DNA from: Bradysia coprophila | Taxonomy: Eukaryota; Arthropoda; Insecta; Diptera; Sciaridae | Assembly (NCBI RefSeq): GCF_014529535.1 | Contig: NW_023503464.1 | Location: forward strand, 849,863 to 913,862 | Direction: 5' to 3' | Length of the DNA: 64,000 nt | Part shown: positions 11,349-22,552 of the stretch, one piece after another | Layout: each line of letters starts with the position of its first letter | How positions within the stretch are numbered: the stretch's first letter is position 1 | The notes under the pieces: generated by a model | Database searches by the model: none | What the model was told of the DNA's origin: nothing | The model's input: the letters and a program-made list of their open reading frames with translations, nothing else | Translations under genes and position numbers: made by a program

Positions 11349-11568
11349 ACTGTGGCTAATGGCACCAGGTGCCAATAGTCGCTTCATAGTATACTTCACA
11401 GTATAATAAAGAGACTATTGGCACCCGGTGCCATTAGCCACAGTATTATAAAGAGACTATTGGCACCCGGTGCCATTAGCCACAGTATTATAAAGAGACT
11501 ATTGGCACCCGGTGCCATTAGCCACAGTATTATAAAGAGACTATTCGCACCCAGTGCCAATAGTCTCT
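11349..11568. repeat. 42-bp palindromic satellite, about 4-5 units
   Basis: The recurring GAGACTATTGGCACCCGGTG starts at 11411, 11453, 11495 and 11537, exactly 42 bp apart. Each unit contains the near-palindrome TGGCACCCGGTGCCA. The terminal units are more diverged. The array starts about 10 bp outside the right palindrome arm. Confidence 0.95.
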
Positions 11569-11689
11569 TCCTTTATTAAAGTGGTAAAAATGTAACGTAG
11601 CCTTTGCATTGTATACGAAAAATTAGAAATTAGTCAACATTCTACACAGAAAGGAATACGGGAGTATTTGACAGCGTCGAAACGAAGTT

Positions 11690-12057
11690 TGTTTGCTAGA
11701 GAAGGATGTGTTTTGCCTCGTTTTCTCCACTCAATACAAATTGTGTTTTCTTGACGACTTGTCGAATGACATTTTTAGTGAGAAAAGTGCAGAACTTTGT
11801 TTCCTGTGGGAAGAAAATAGAACTTTTCTCAACCAAACTTTGTTTATGTTTTCGAAAGTGGTATATGCTGAATCGATGTTTACATTTTGTGGAGTAAAAC
11901 GAGAAAACGCAACATGTACGCATGAAAAACGTTGTGTTCACCTCTGGGAGAAATAGGAAATTCCGACTCGAGCGAAATTGCGGTCAAAACTAAGCGAATT
12001 GCTCTTGTTGCAATTTCCTATTTTTTTCCCTCGGTAAACAAATAGTCTTGTGTCTTG
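11690..12057. mobile_element. Dispersed repeat (family 'AATTTCCTA'), copy 1
   Basis: Shares GTTCACCTCTGG and AATAGGAAATTCC, and then AATTTCCTATTTT plus GGTAAACAAATAG, with copies near 38190-38300 and 40760-40871. A partial copy lies near 21308-21343. Inner AGGAAATTCC and AATTTCCTA are inverted relative to each other. Non-coding. The overlapping frames in it are shadows. Confidence 0.65.
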
Positions 12058-12530
12058 CCACTAAAATAAAATTGTATTTTTTTTTAGTAGAGGACTTGCG
12101 TCACACCTGCTTACTAACGTGCGGGCACAATATTTTGCTTCTTAAAAACTGACTTACATTAAATTATTGTATACGAAAGTCTCATTATACATCGTATGAG
12201 ACGTGTTGAGCATGTTGTTGTTAACTTCTCTTTATCAACTGGGGCCAAACCAAACGCACAGTGATTGTGTTTTGAGTAAAAATATTTTTTTAATTTTATC
12301 GGTACACAAACAAAGCATCAGCTATTACATAAACACGTGAAACAAAACAGACAGCAAGTGATTTTCACTGCTGGCTGAACTCTTATTTGGACTTGACTAG
12401 TTTTGCACACATAATTCGTTTTGCTATCAAAAAAATTTGTTTTTCCACTTTTCGTGATTTTAACTCTTTTCATTTGCACTTTTCTTCTCTCTGAAATGGC
12501 TGGAACCAATATGTGAGAATTTAAATAAAA

Positions 12531-13282
12531 CTAGCAAACACATGGTTTCTCTTCACCCTCGGCAGGCGGTTGCACCTTAAAGCTACCGTGTTGTTCTAAC
12601 GCTTTCAATTCTAATCGCGATCGATTCGACTCGGCTAAAATATTGGCAATGTCTTGGAACATCTCTTCGATGCCAGCACCAGTTTTACATGACACTTTAT
12701 AGGTGGCACTGATCAACGATTGGCATTGTTCGCAAAAGTCTTCCATATCCGCCTCGGTCACCTAAAAATTTTGTTTCGATTTTATTGACTTTGTCTTTTA
12801 ACTTGTGAGTGCATTGCTAACCTGCGGATTGGTTCCTTCCAGGTCCATTTTATTTCCGCAAAGGAATATTTTCGCATTTTCAGCATAAGAAACTATGTCC
12901 AGCATATGTTGGGAGAGCGCATGGAATGATGGCAAATTGTCTAAGGCAAATACTAGAATGGCCGCCTCAGCAAATTTGTAGTAACTGGATGTTACCGATG
13001 CTACTCGTTCCATTCCGCCTGTGTCCCAAAGCTGGAGCTATTAACGAAACCAAAATGAATTGTGAACTCAACTCACTGACTATCTCATATGTCTCCCTGT
13101 ACCTTTATATCCCGATCTATGACTTGATAGACTTTCTGAAAATGATCTAAACCTAATGTCGACTTTCTGTCAGTACCAGTGACGAATGTGTCATTCGTGA
13201 ACCGTCGAAAGATAGAACTCTTTCCCGCACCATATTCACCACACAAAATTACTTTTTGTTCGGGAGTCTTTATCATTGCCAT
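12531..13282 (-). CDS. Rab-like small GTPase with atypical switch II, three exons
   Basis: Predicted exons on the minus strand are 13282-13103, 13037-12822 and 12761-12531, all GT-AG and in phase, giving 208 aa (usual Rab size). Landmarks: P-loop GEYGAGKSS (residues 15-23), switch II LWDTGGMER (64-71), GNKMDLEG (G4, from 121), SCKTG (G5, about 156) and a C-terminal CVC that fits Rab-type double geranylgeranylation. It should be a membrane-attached regulator of vesicle traffic. Canonical Rabs have DTAGQ in switch II. Here the catalytic glutamine position is Met, so intrinsic GTP hydrolysis may be weak. The start MAMIKTPEQK at 13282 is preferred because it begins just before the GTPase fold. 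An in-frame ATG at 13357 would add 25 residues. Confidence 0.88.
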
Positions 13283-15860
13283 TGTTCCAACAATTGTATG
13301 GCTTGTGTATTGTTTATTGTTACGTCTGCACGTCTCGGCGAACAGTCGCTTAGCCAAATTAACTTTAGTCCGATTTCATCCCCTTTCAGAGCGAGTTTTT
13401 TTTGCACCAAAAACGCTGAAGGATAGTATTTTTACGCAGAATTTTTCGTCTAGACACAATACACCTTACTTTTGGCGATATGATGATAATGAATGAGGAG
13501 CATTTCGAGAGTTGAATGACAGACTAACACATAGATGAGAGGAAATAAATAGACTGTCACGAACCAGTGTTGTCATGCTATTTTCTTGAATGAGACCGTT
13601 TAACGTTCATTCATAAAAAAATTAATGAAACTCGATTCATTTCAATGCCACGCTCTTTCTTGTGTTGTATTTTGCAATGTTCTGAAGAAACTTTGGTAAA
13701 TTGTTCATTCGTTTAAAAAGTAATGACTGACATAGTAGTGTGTCTCTCGGCGTAATCTAAGTGTAATTTGAATAAAGAATAAACTCACATTTTGCCAAGC
13801 GTGTAGTGTCATAGTAGTTGAATCCTCGATCAAATCTATTACTTTTATTATTGTGTTCAACAAATATTCCATACAAAGTCTGCTACTTTACTTCATTGCA
13901 TTGAACAAATTTGTAAAAAAATTATGCAAAACGACACTGACCACCCACGCTCTTGCTTAGTTTTGTCGTCTTTGTAAGAGCTAAGAAGCAGCTTCTAAAA
14001 AAATGTATCTTATACTTTTCTGTATTGCAAAAAGATTCATCTCGATATTACCAAGTGACCAGTTTGAGTTTTAATTTTAATTGAAAACATACGTCAATTT
14101 TTACCGTGGCATTTTATATACAACGTTTCGAAGATTTTCAGTGAAACTAAACAAAATTAAATCGTCAATGAGAATGACTCTAGTAGTTCTTCTTCTAAAT
14201 GCCTTTTTGTGGCCATCAACATACAAAATTACATTTCATTGAAATAAATCAATAAATCATTGCCAATAAAAATACTATTGAGAAGCTCAGACAAATAGTC
14301 AAGGGATCTGACCCACCCAACAGGCGGGACCTAGTAAACGTCGACTGATTAAATAACTGGAATCACAACAATCAATTTCTTCAGATTAACTAAATACTTT
14401 TGCATTACTGAACTGATGGTCTGCAGCATCTCGCGTATTATACCAACACAAGATGTGATGCGTATCTAATCCCCAATCTAATTTGAATAAAATATTGGAA
14501 AAATGCTACCTCACACACGTTAAACATGTGTTTGCACTTTAATTGAGTATAAACGCCTATCTACAGCTATATATCGACTCAATTTGCACAACAAAATGCA
14601 GAAAATTCGTCAAGGTCACCAGCGCCGCTGTATGGTGTGTAATAAGATTATCAATGACTGGCTAACTAACGTATCAACGAATGAACGAAGCACTTAAGAA
14701 TTTGAATTTTTGTTTTTGTTTCGAGAGCAGGTCAAACGAACCAATGATGCCGTATGATCGATCAGTCTATTTGAAAATCTTAAACGTATCGTACAGTCGA
14801 AGGCAATTTCCATTGGATTTTCCTACTGGAACCGATAATTTGCTTTGGTTGTTGAACATATTTGAAGTTAGGAGTGTCGCAGACATTGTGTATGTATACT
14901 TACCGATAAGGCAATATATTGGCTAATTGAGTACCAGCTATTGAAATATTGAGAAATATTAGCGTTGTGTCTAAGGTTTGTTTTATTTTAGTTGAGAGTG
15001 ATAAAATGTGTGTAAGTGTCTGAGAAAGAAATCGAGAGTGATGTCATAGTATAACTGCCGGTTCGGATGCTATTAATAATAATACAAAAAGAGTGAATTT
15101 GTGTGTTTTCTTTTCAATATGCTTTGAAATTGATGTGGCGAGATGTGCTTAATAAAAGAATTAATTTTTTTTTTTATCTCATCCCATATTCACTCATGTC
15201 GACTGTCTACCTTGCTATTTCGCAAATTAATCATTCAAAATTTGTTTGGATTAGTAAAAAATAATTTCAATAAGAAACACTGTGTTTCGCGTGTGCAGAG
15301 TGCTTTTTTCTGAAACAGGTTCTAATGCAATCAATTAATTTTTGGTGTTTATTGATAAGGTGCGGAATCTATTTTTGCGAATCAATTAGAAGGAAATCGA
15401 TGTATTGTGTGTGAAGTATACAATTCACATTTTTCAGTTAGATGTGTTAGATCTAGTGCTGATCTTCAATTTTTTTTTTGCATTTTCTGAATTGAACGAA
15501 TTTTCAATTTACATTCAAATTGTAGGCGTTCCACTCAAGGATTTTTTTTTAAAGATTACCTTGTTCGTTGCTTCATTCCATTCACTATGTATTGTGCTGG
15601 AAATAGCTTACAAATATTATGTTGTCGTCAGTGGTCACTATTGTTACCAGCTTGTTTGGTGACAAATTCTACATAAATCCCCTGGATCTTAAATACTACT
15701 TATAATGTCTTACCAACAGTAACATTGACGACGAAAACTAGCAATTAGCTCTGACTATCGCCGTCTATTTTTAATGTACGTGGTTAGATGTATGTTAGAA
15801 CAAATGAAGTAATAGATTTTGTAGATCGCTTTGTGGAAAATACTTAGATCAAAAGTAGCA
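13283..15860. other. Gene-poor region; no gene recognised
   Basis: AT-rich sequence. The 81-aa frame at 14681-14926 and the 85-aa frame at 15405-15662 have no recognisable motif. A 39-bp segment at 14296-14334 recurs inverted at 32779-32817. Confidence 0.5.
14296..14334 (+). repeat. Short dispersed repeat, copy 1
   Basis: Reads AGTCAAGGGATCTGACCCAC onward, ending GGCGGGACCTAGT. An inverted, slightly diverged copy lies at 32779-32817. The element it belongs to is unknown. Confidence 0.7.
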
Positions 15861-15874
15861 ACAGATTCGATTAC

Positions 15875-16082
15875 AGCTAGAGGCAGCGAAATTACAACAT
15901 GAATTTGTTTCAGCTGTTTTTCAGCTGATCTGCAAATCAAAATTGTTCTATACTTGTTTATTCGGTTGAAGCTGTTACACGCACGCAGATGGTAGTTATA
16001 AAACCGTATAAAGACGTATAAACAGTTCTGATTGTTTGTGTGGATCAGCCAATTCATGATGAAATTTCGCTGTCTCTGACTG
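15875..16082. mobile_element. CAGCTG-type MITE, diverged copy
   Basis: Same architecture as the better copy at 19034-19220: GCGAAATT...ATGAATTTG followed by TTTCAGCTG on the left, and GGATCAGCC...GAAATTTCGC on the right. No coding capacity. Confidence 0.7.
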
Positions 16083-16316
16083 TACTATTGGTGATATTCT
16101 GAAGGAACAAATGACACTAAATCTCAAATGAGGTGGAAAAAAGCTTCATGTACAGGCGTTCCTTCATCGGACTAAAAAAAAAACGCTTTGAGTACTGGCC
16201 AAGCCTATGGCCACACGCTCGAGGTGAACGAACGATTCGTGCACATATTATACATAGACTAACATAAATGTTCGGTAGAAATTAGTGGTACACAGTGAGA
16301 GATTGCATTCTGGAAT

Positions 16317-16596
16317 CTAAGTTGATGTTCCGCTTCTAGGTTCTAATGACCCGGCTATGGTACCTGTCTCTGATTTGATCACGATGGCATTGGCAGCACC
16401 ATTTTTTTTGGTGGCTGTCTTAGAAGCGGACTTTTGAGTACTAAAAATTTTATTTGTAAAAAAATCAAATTCTGCTGCCGGCTCCACTGTAGCTCCATGT
16501 AGCTCAATGTACGCACATTTATAGTATTTCCCACATTCTCTATCCACATAGCCACTACATTGCTTCATCGGATCGGTCCATGTGGGAAAAACACAC
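16317..16596 (-). CDS. Possible terminal exon of an unidentified gene
   Basis: An open frame downstream of a good acceptor (TTTTCTTAG at its 5' side on the minus strand) begins CVFPTWTDPMKQCSGY and has closely spaced cysteines (CSGY, ECGKYYKCAY). It then becomes low-complexity, rich in Ala, Thr and Lys, and stops at 16317. The Cys spacing looks like a folded extracellular segment, but I do not recognise the family. No upstream exon was identified in this window. It could be a chance frame. Confidence 0.3.
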
Positions 16597-17155
16597 CTAA
16601 GAAAACGTAATGATGCAACGATCGGCTACGTGTTTTATCGATTTGTCATACTCCCATACCGTGTGAGTAATAATAATTGAGTTTGTTGCAGAAACTAATA
16701 CGACCAAGGGTGTATACCACGACAATTAAAAATCGGTTCAACAGATTGCAATTTCACAATTGCACTTCCATTTCCTCTAAAGCGAAACAAAAATCAAGGT
16801 GTAATCTTCCAATGTGTTTTAAAGAGACGAAAACATTAGAAGTACTAGAGTGTAACTCAAACGACTTCGAGATTTTTGTCTTTTACACGATATTGTAAAA
16901 TGTATGACAGCCTTGTAACCAATATTTGAATGTAATGCCCTGTCATCCTTTAAAAATAACTAATGGACCACATTCTGTAGGTACTGAAACTGAAATGGAA
17001 ACGTGACGAATACGACTCTCCATATCTGCATTGAACGAGAATCGTTGCGCACCTTTCATCTTCTCAACTATAACCAACAAGAGCAATAACCTCCGTCCTA
17101 GCCACAACCCAATAAAAGCGAACCAAAGTTCTTTATCTAGTCAAAAAGAAGAATC

Positions 17156-17987
17156 ATGGGAAACTGCAAATCATTACCAAAGACATGGTGTTCATGTAGC
17201 TGCTGTACCAAATGCTGCAAACATAAAGCGACTGAAGAAATCAGATTGAATCCACTGATTTTACCGCCGATTCTCGATGAAACCGGTGAGTTGTTCGCTT
17301 CTGTAAAACAATTTTCTTTTGGTCTAATCTGTTAATCGATTACCAATTATTAATAAACCAACATTTAATTGCGTATACATGATATTGAGAACATAGTTTA
17401 AATAAGGTCACGTACACTTTTTTTTGCATACTACTCAGTCAACGAATATAATATAATTGTGCTTGAAAATTGCTCTATTAACTTGCAATGCAACTAAGTC
17501 AAACGTTTAATTCAATAAATTATTTCAATATGCGGAGAGTATAAATATTCTGTTCGGAGGTATGTGCGATGACGCATTTTTTACTACTCTACATTTAAGA
17601 TGAGTTTCAGTCAACGCAAATACTCGTGTGACCTCATTTGTGCTGCTAGAACAATAAATCGATTGTATAGGGATTGTCTATAGAAAATGCCCACAAAACA
17701 TCCGTTCACAGGCTTATTATCAAAAAACGTAACAATTCCATCATTTGCAGTAATATGGTCCTAGATGGTCCTTTGCTAAAACGTTTTAAATGTATCAAAA
17801 ATACTCTGTATATTACATTACACAGACTTCTACAATATCGACTATTCCCGTACGGACATCTGTTATCGACAATTCAGACAAAAATAAACATACCGAAACT
17901 ATGCCGAAAAGTAAACATATTTCTTTGGCTTCAACGGCCTTTTGTAGCAAAAGGAATGTTAAGACACCTTTGAAGTACGAGATTTAG
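17156..17987 (+). CDS. Small Cys-rich protein, probably N-myristoylated; three exons proposed
   Basis: Exon 1 (17156-17285) encodes MGNCKSLPKTWCSCSCCTKC and ends at a strong donor (G|GTGAGT). MGNCKS is a classical myristoylation plus palmitoylation start, so membrane attachment is likely. Proposed exon 2 (17684-17757, after a CTATAG acceptor) continues ENAHKTSVHRLIIKKRNNS. Proposed exon 3 (17826-17987) begins TSTISTIPVRTSVIDNSD and ends with a stop at 17985. The phases join, giving about 120-135 aa in total. The donor of exon 2 (ATG|GTCCTA) is weak, so exons 2-3 are less certain than exon 1. The family is not recognised. I infer a small membrane-tethered, Ser/Thr-rich protein. Confidence 0.45.
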
Positions 17988-18582
17988 CGGTCAATTCTTG
18001 AAAATACTTAGATTAAAAGAAGTGACAGATTCGCTATCATTCATAGCCAATCGTAAATCGTCACTGAAACCTATTTCTGTAAAAGACATTTCATTTTTAT
18101 CCCGAGTTATGTAATTGATTATACATGCTGAGAGCGTCGAAAGTAGTGCGCTTGAAACGTCCCCAGTCCCCAGTCACGTAATAGGCCACTTGCGACCCTA
18201 GGGAAATCGAATGCAATATTTTTGACATTCGCTGTAAATTTTACAATTTCTTAGTTATGAGTTTGAACAGTCACAAACTAATTATGCATTCGGTTAATTT
18301 CATTGAATTGGCAGAATTGTCAACTAATGATCTTTCACCAGCTGAGATGCTTATACTATTGTTTACGTCAGTAGTGTCTTAACCGTTTATTCACTCACGC
18401 GTACGGTACAAGTGAGTGAGTGAGTAAATCTACAAATAAACAATGAGCACCATCTGACAAAAGACCAGCAGTTGTAAATACTGCACTCCCGTGAAATTTA
18501 CCGAGTGTTTTACGGTGTTTTACAAATTGTAATCAGATGAATACGAAAATTTAACCGTCTGGTTATAGTAGGTTATATTGTG

Positions 18583-18730
18583 TGCTGCGAAAGTAATTCA
18601 TTACATGAGGTTACAATTGTGTGATGAAAACAAAGTCACTAAATGCAAAGTGTGGTTTTGAGGAGCAAGCTTCGGTACCTGTCTTCTCGACAAGTGTAGA
18701 ATTTTTATATCAGAGCCGAAGGCGAGTTGT
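18583..18730. repeat. Dispersed repeat, copy 1 (mate at 24869)
   Basis: TGCTGCGAAAGTAATTCATT followed by CATGAGGT and, about 100 bp on, GAGCCGAAGGCGAG. The same order is found at 24869-24965. Confidence 0.75.
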
Positions 18731-19033
18731 TTCCGACTTAATGAATTCAGAAAAAATGAAGCGAAATTATTCATCATGTAAAGTGAAGGGTCATTTTCGC
18801 ATAGGGCAAGCGGTAAAACTCTTAAACTGCAAAAACCAATCAATGGAAACCTGCCATATTTTTAAAATAACCTCAAGCATAAGTGGTACTCTAAATAGAG
18901 TGTATCAAACCAATTTTGGCACTGTAAAAAGATCTGTAAACATTTTTTCGTTCAAAATAGTACTCTATTTGGCAGCTGTCACTCGAAGCTTTTTTGCTTG
19001 AAGTGCGTTGGTAAAATTATATGTTCAGATCGT

Positions 19034-19220
19034 ACAGTTAAATGCAGTGAAATTTCAGCATGAATTTACTTCAGCTAGTTTCTCAGCTGATCCACACGTA
19101 CAATGAAAACTGTTTGTACTTGCGTGGTAGTGGTAAAACGATATAAACAGATTGTTTGTGTGGATCAGCTGAAAGACAGCTGAAGTAAATGTATGCTGAA
19201 ATTTCACTGCATTTGACTGT
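19034..19220. mobile_element. 187-bp MITE (CAGCTG-type family), best copy
   Basis: The left end ACAGTTAAATGCAGTGAAAT and the reverse complement of the right end (ACAGTCAAATGCAGTGAAAT) differ at one base. Inner TACTTCAGCT and GGATCAGCTGA segments also pair. Diverged relatives lie at about 15875-16082, 52393-52502 and 57538-57750. No clear target duplication. Confidence 0.9.
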
Positions 19221-20410
19221 AGACACTATGTGACTTCAGGGATTTTATTTCTTGTTTAAAAATTGGACACGTATCGTACGAATTATAATTAGACTTATCA
19301 TTTTTAGGCATAAACAAACGTTCTGTCTTTAAACTCTGCTTCGAATTGCATCAGTTACAAACGACCCACTTATATATACTTAGTACGGGGGTTATATAAT
19401 TTAAAAAAAAACTTCGAATGCCACAAAATATCATCACACAATTTCTGATGATCGTAAAATTTCTACAATCACACAAACTCTCAGAATTCTTTCAAAATCA
19501 ATCATGCACGGTCGAAAGTTATGCGACTGCTTTGCAACACAGCCCAAAAATAGAATCCATTACTCACTGGAATAGAATTAAATATTTTCGAAATCAGTTC
19601 GGTTTAATTAATATATCAAGTTAAAGGTTACAATATTTCATATGATTAGCGTAGCCAATTCATAAAAGCACTTTGCCAATAAAATATTTTGAATAATTTT
19701 CTTTGCCAATTTTACCAATTATATTTTCGAGAATGAAACTAATGTACCAGAACAATAAAATTGTTCAGAATTTCACGGCAGTTCTGCATACATAATTTAC
19801 AAACGAACGATCGACTAAACGTATACTTAACAATGTAATAAATCAATCAACGCATCGTTAATTGTTTATGTCTCACATGCATTATTGTTTCAACCAATTC
19901 GTTACAAAAATATCGCTTGATCAATTACGCACACCTGAATATCTGTCTAGCATCTTCAAATTTATTTTTTTTTTTATGTTAACACTTAAGCGGTTCTCTT
20001 CATAGTCGATGAGGTATAATCGGTATAATGGGAGTGACGTAAAAAAAGGTAAATCCAACTTAATATATTGGATCCATACATTAAATCATGAACATTGAAA
20101 TTTATAAGAATAAGATCGTGAAACATATATTTCCTCGTAATTACGATTGATTTCGCTGGACAGGCTGAGTAATAAAACTTAATAGGTAATTTCGTTATAC
20201 GCAAAAAATAACAGCACGAAAAATGAGTAAGAGGCAGTACCATCTTCGGATGCTCGACCCAATTGAGAAATTCTGTTGGGAAGAATCATGATCAGAGTTA
20301 GAACATGTTATCATGGTTCCTAGTTACGTTGAACTTTGTTACCTGTCTTTTTTATGTTATTTACAGAGCCGCAGTGGCTCCATATGTATTTTTGAATAAG
20401 GACGGTATTT

Positions 20411-20437
20411 GTGTTCAGAGCGAAGCGAGGTGAACAC
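20411..20437. repeat. Short hairpin with GC-rich apex
   Basis: GTGTTCA and TGAACAC pair around GAGCGAAGCGAGG. The apex resembles those of several larger hairpins in the window (21085, 29800 and 62795). Confidence 0.6.
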
Positions 20438-21084
20438 AACTATTTGCATATGTGCGGGGTTTACCATTTTTCAACACGAAAACATTTAAACAGAGTGACA
20501 GTTCAAATGGGAAAAGTTCTATTTTTGTAGTGCTGCACTTTTCTCACTAGAAATGTCATTCGATCAATCAGCAAAACGCTATTTTCTCATGGCCTATTGC
20601 AGGTGGAAAAATAAGGTAAACCACACCGCACGTATGAGAATAGTACATTTTGTCACGAGTGATGAAAAATTCCACTTTCATCACGAGTCACAAATGACGT
20701 TTTTTTTTTCAGCCATTTCAACCACAAAGGATTTCAAATTTCGAATTTCCCTTATTTTCTCCACTCAAATGCGGTGAGAAGATGGCGTTTTTCTGATGAC
20801 AGTCCAGATGAGAAAAATTTCCTTTGTGCCACCGAGAATTGAAATACGACTCTTTTCAGCACTCATTTTAGTGTTGTAAAGAGACTTATTTCAGCACCCG
20901 TTTGATGTGATATTACAACACTCAAAGCAATGTTGATATGGAATTTGTATGAGTTGTTACAGCATTCGTTTGAGAAAATGCAAAGCAATGTGATCGATCA
21001 AATTTGAAGAGTGATTGTTTACAATGAAAATTATGATTTTTTGTGCTCTTGTCTATTTCAATTCTCGGTTGGCACAAAGCATGA

Positions 21085-21207
21085 TGTGTTACACGTATTG
21101 TAATGAGATTTTTTCAGCACACGACCCAATTTTCCTTGCTCGCTCCGCTCGTAAGGAAAACTTGGGTCTAGTGCTGAAAAAATCAGCATTACAATACTTG
21201 TAACACA
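21085..21207. repeat. 123-bp imperfect hairpin
   Basis: TGTGTTACACGTATTGTAAT pairs with the far end (ATTACAATACTTGTAACACA). Inner TTTTTTCAGCAC, GACCCAA and TTTTCCTT also pair. The apex is CTCGCTCCGCTCG. Confidence 0.85.
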
Positions 21208-21703
21208 ACATACTATTTTTAAACTCTTGTTTCTTTCATGAGGTAAATAAGAGTTTTTACACTTTGAAACAGTCACTCGCTTCGTTCTGCTGGCCACAAA
21301 CTATTACTCTTGTTGGAATTTCCTATTGTCTTCACTTGGTAAAGAAAAACTCCATTGTAAGAAAACAAGCTACTATGGCAGTCCGTACCTAGTTGTTTAC
21401 TTTTTACCTTTCTCTTCTACTCCTTTTTGCTCTTTTGTGTGTGGTTATCGTCTCTATTTCGATCTTCGATCACACTTCTTATCTGAGAGGAGAAGCCACA
21501 AGTGGCCTGTGCTTGGTGTATTATGCATAGAAGGTTTCAATCTACTACTTCTATTACTTAAATTTTGGCATTGTTTGACACAAAATCTTTTACTTCAATT
21601 ATCACTAGGTTAAGCATACATTTTGCTATAATAGAAGAGTCCCGTAACCATCGCTAACAGATAACTAGCCGTTTCGAAAACGGTGTCGTTCGTAGGATTG
21701 TGC

Positions 21704-21919
21704 CGTTAGCTTGTCACATACGGCTATTCCTCTGTTATCGATAACGACGACAAAAATAATGAAAAGTTCCTCATGATATGGTCCCTTATTATAATAAAAT
21801 GCATGTTAAAGAAATTGAAGTACAAGATTTGAAATGAATGAATTAAAAAATACTTTGAACAATGGAGGTAATAGACCCGATAATACTAGTCATATGCTCG
21901 CCGTCTGCAGTTAATTGAA
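21704..21919 (+). mobile_element. piggyBac-type MITE copy
   Basis: Aligns over its length with the reference copy at 54060-54263: CTTGTCACATACGGC at one end, TCTGTTATCGATAACGACGA inside, and GCCGTCTGCAGTTAA at the other end. It contains the 8-mer TATCGATA at 21736-21743. Confidence 0.8.
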
Positions 21920-22419
21920 ATTTAAACTTCCTTTTCATTATGATACGAAGAAATTTTATTAGTAGTTCAGACGAACGTCTTTATTTATCAAAACAAACTC
22001 GGATTTCATATCAGTTCCGAAGAACGTCGGAGGTACATCATATTACCATCGAATACACATATGACTACACAGAGCCTTGATAACCCAATCTTCAGTCATC
22101 CGGATTCCTCATACAAAAATATGAGAATAATTTTCGTACTTAGAATATGACGTAATTATGTGTGTGTAAATGTTAACAATATGAGACGCGGTGTGACCAG
22201 ATGATTTATCAAAGCCAGCATCCCAAATGTTATATTAAAAACGATTCGGAGTGCCATTCATGAATCAGTCAAGCGCGGGATGTAGTTGTGTTAAGATCAA
22301 TTGTTTTTCGTACATGCTCTAAGCCGCGTCAGTTTGTTTGCATTGAATAAATTAGTTTAAAAAAAAATTTGTGTTTGTGGTGCATTGTTTGAATACATAA
22401 ATTAAGTTGAGAGCAAAAT

Positions 22420-22552
22420 ATGGCAACGGCAATTCGTAATTTCTATAATAGATATGAGGATTATTTGCCATGGAGCAGACGTAGGCGATACCGAACAAAT
22501 TACAGACGACGGCCAGTCGTAGTTAGACGTTGGCCTTCTCCGACACCTGAAT
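22420..22552 (+). CDS. First exon of an Arg-rich protein of unknown family
   Basis: The ATG at 22420 opens a frame of 44 codons with 12 arginines, including SRRRRYRTNYRRRPVVVRRW, ending at a GT donor (GAA T|GTAATT). TCAGTT at about 22328 could be an initiator. A possible second exon starting at 23278 (after CCTATAG) would add about 17 residues (LYEVPLSPWPDEKWYF) in the right phase before a stop. The basic composition suggests nucleic-acid binding or a protamine-like role, but nothing here proves expression. Confidence 0.35.

Larger units (their letters stand above)
18000..22419. other. Repeat-rich intergenic region
   Basis: No supported gene. It contains MITEs at 19034-19220 and about 21704-21919, a hairpin at 21085-21207, a repeat pair member at about 18583-18730, and a piece of the AATTTCCTA family near 21308-21343. 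The ORF-like stretches are short and lack motifs. Confidence 0.55.

Noticed and set aside
14681-14926. 81-aa frame as a gene
   Set aside because: No recognisable motif, no convincing splice partner, and surroundings without gene features.
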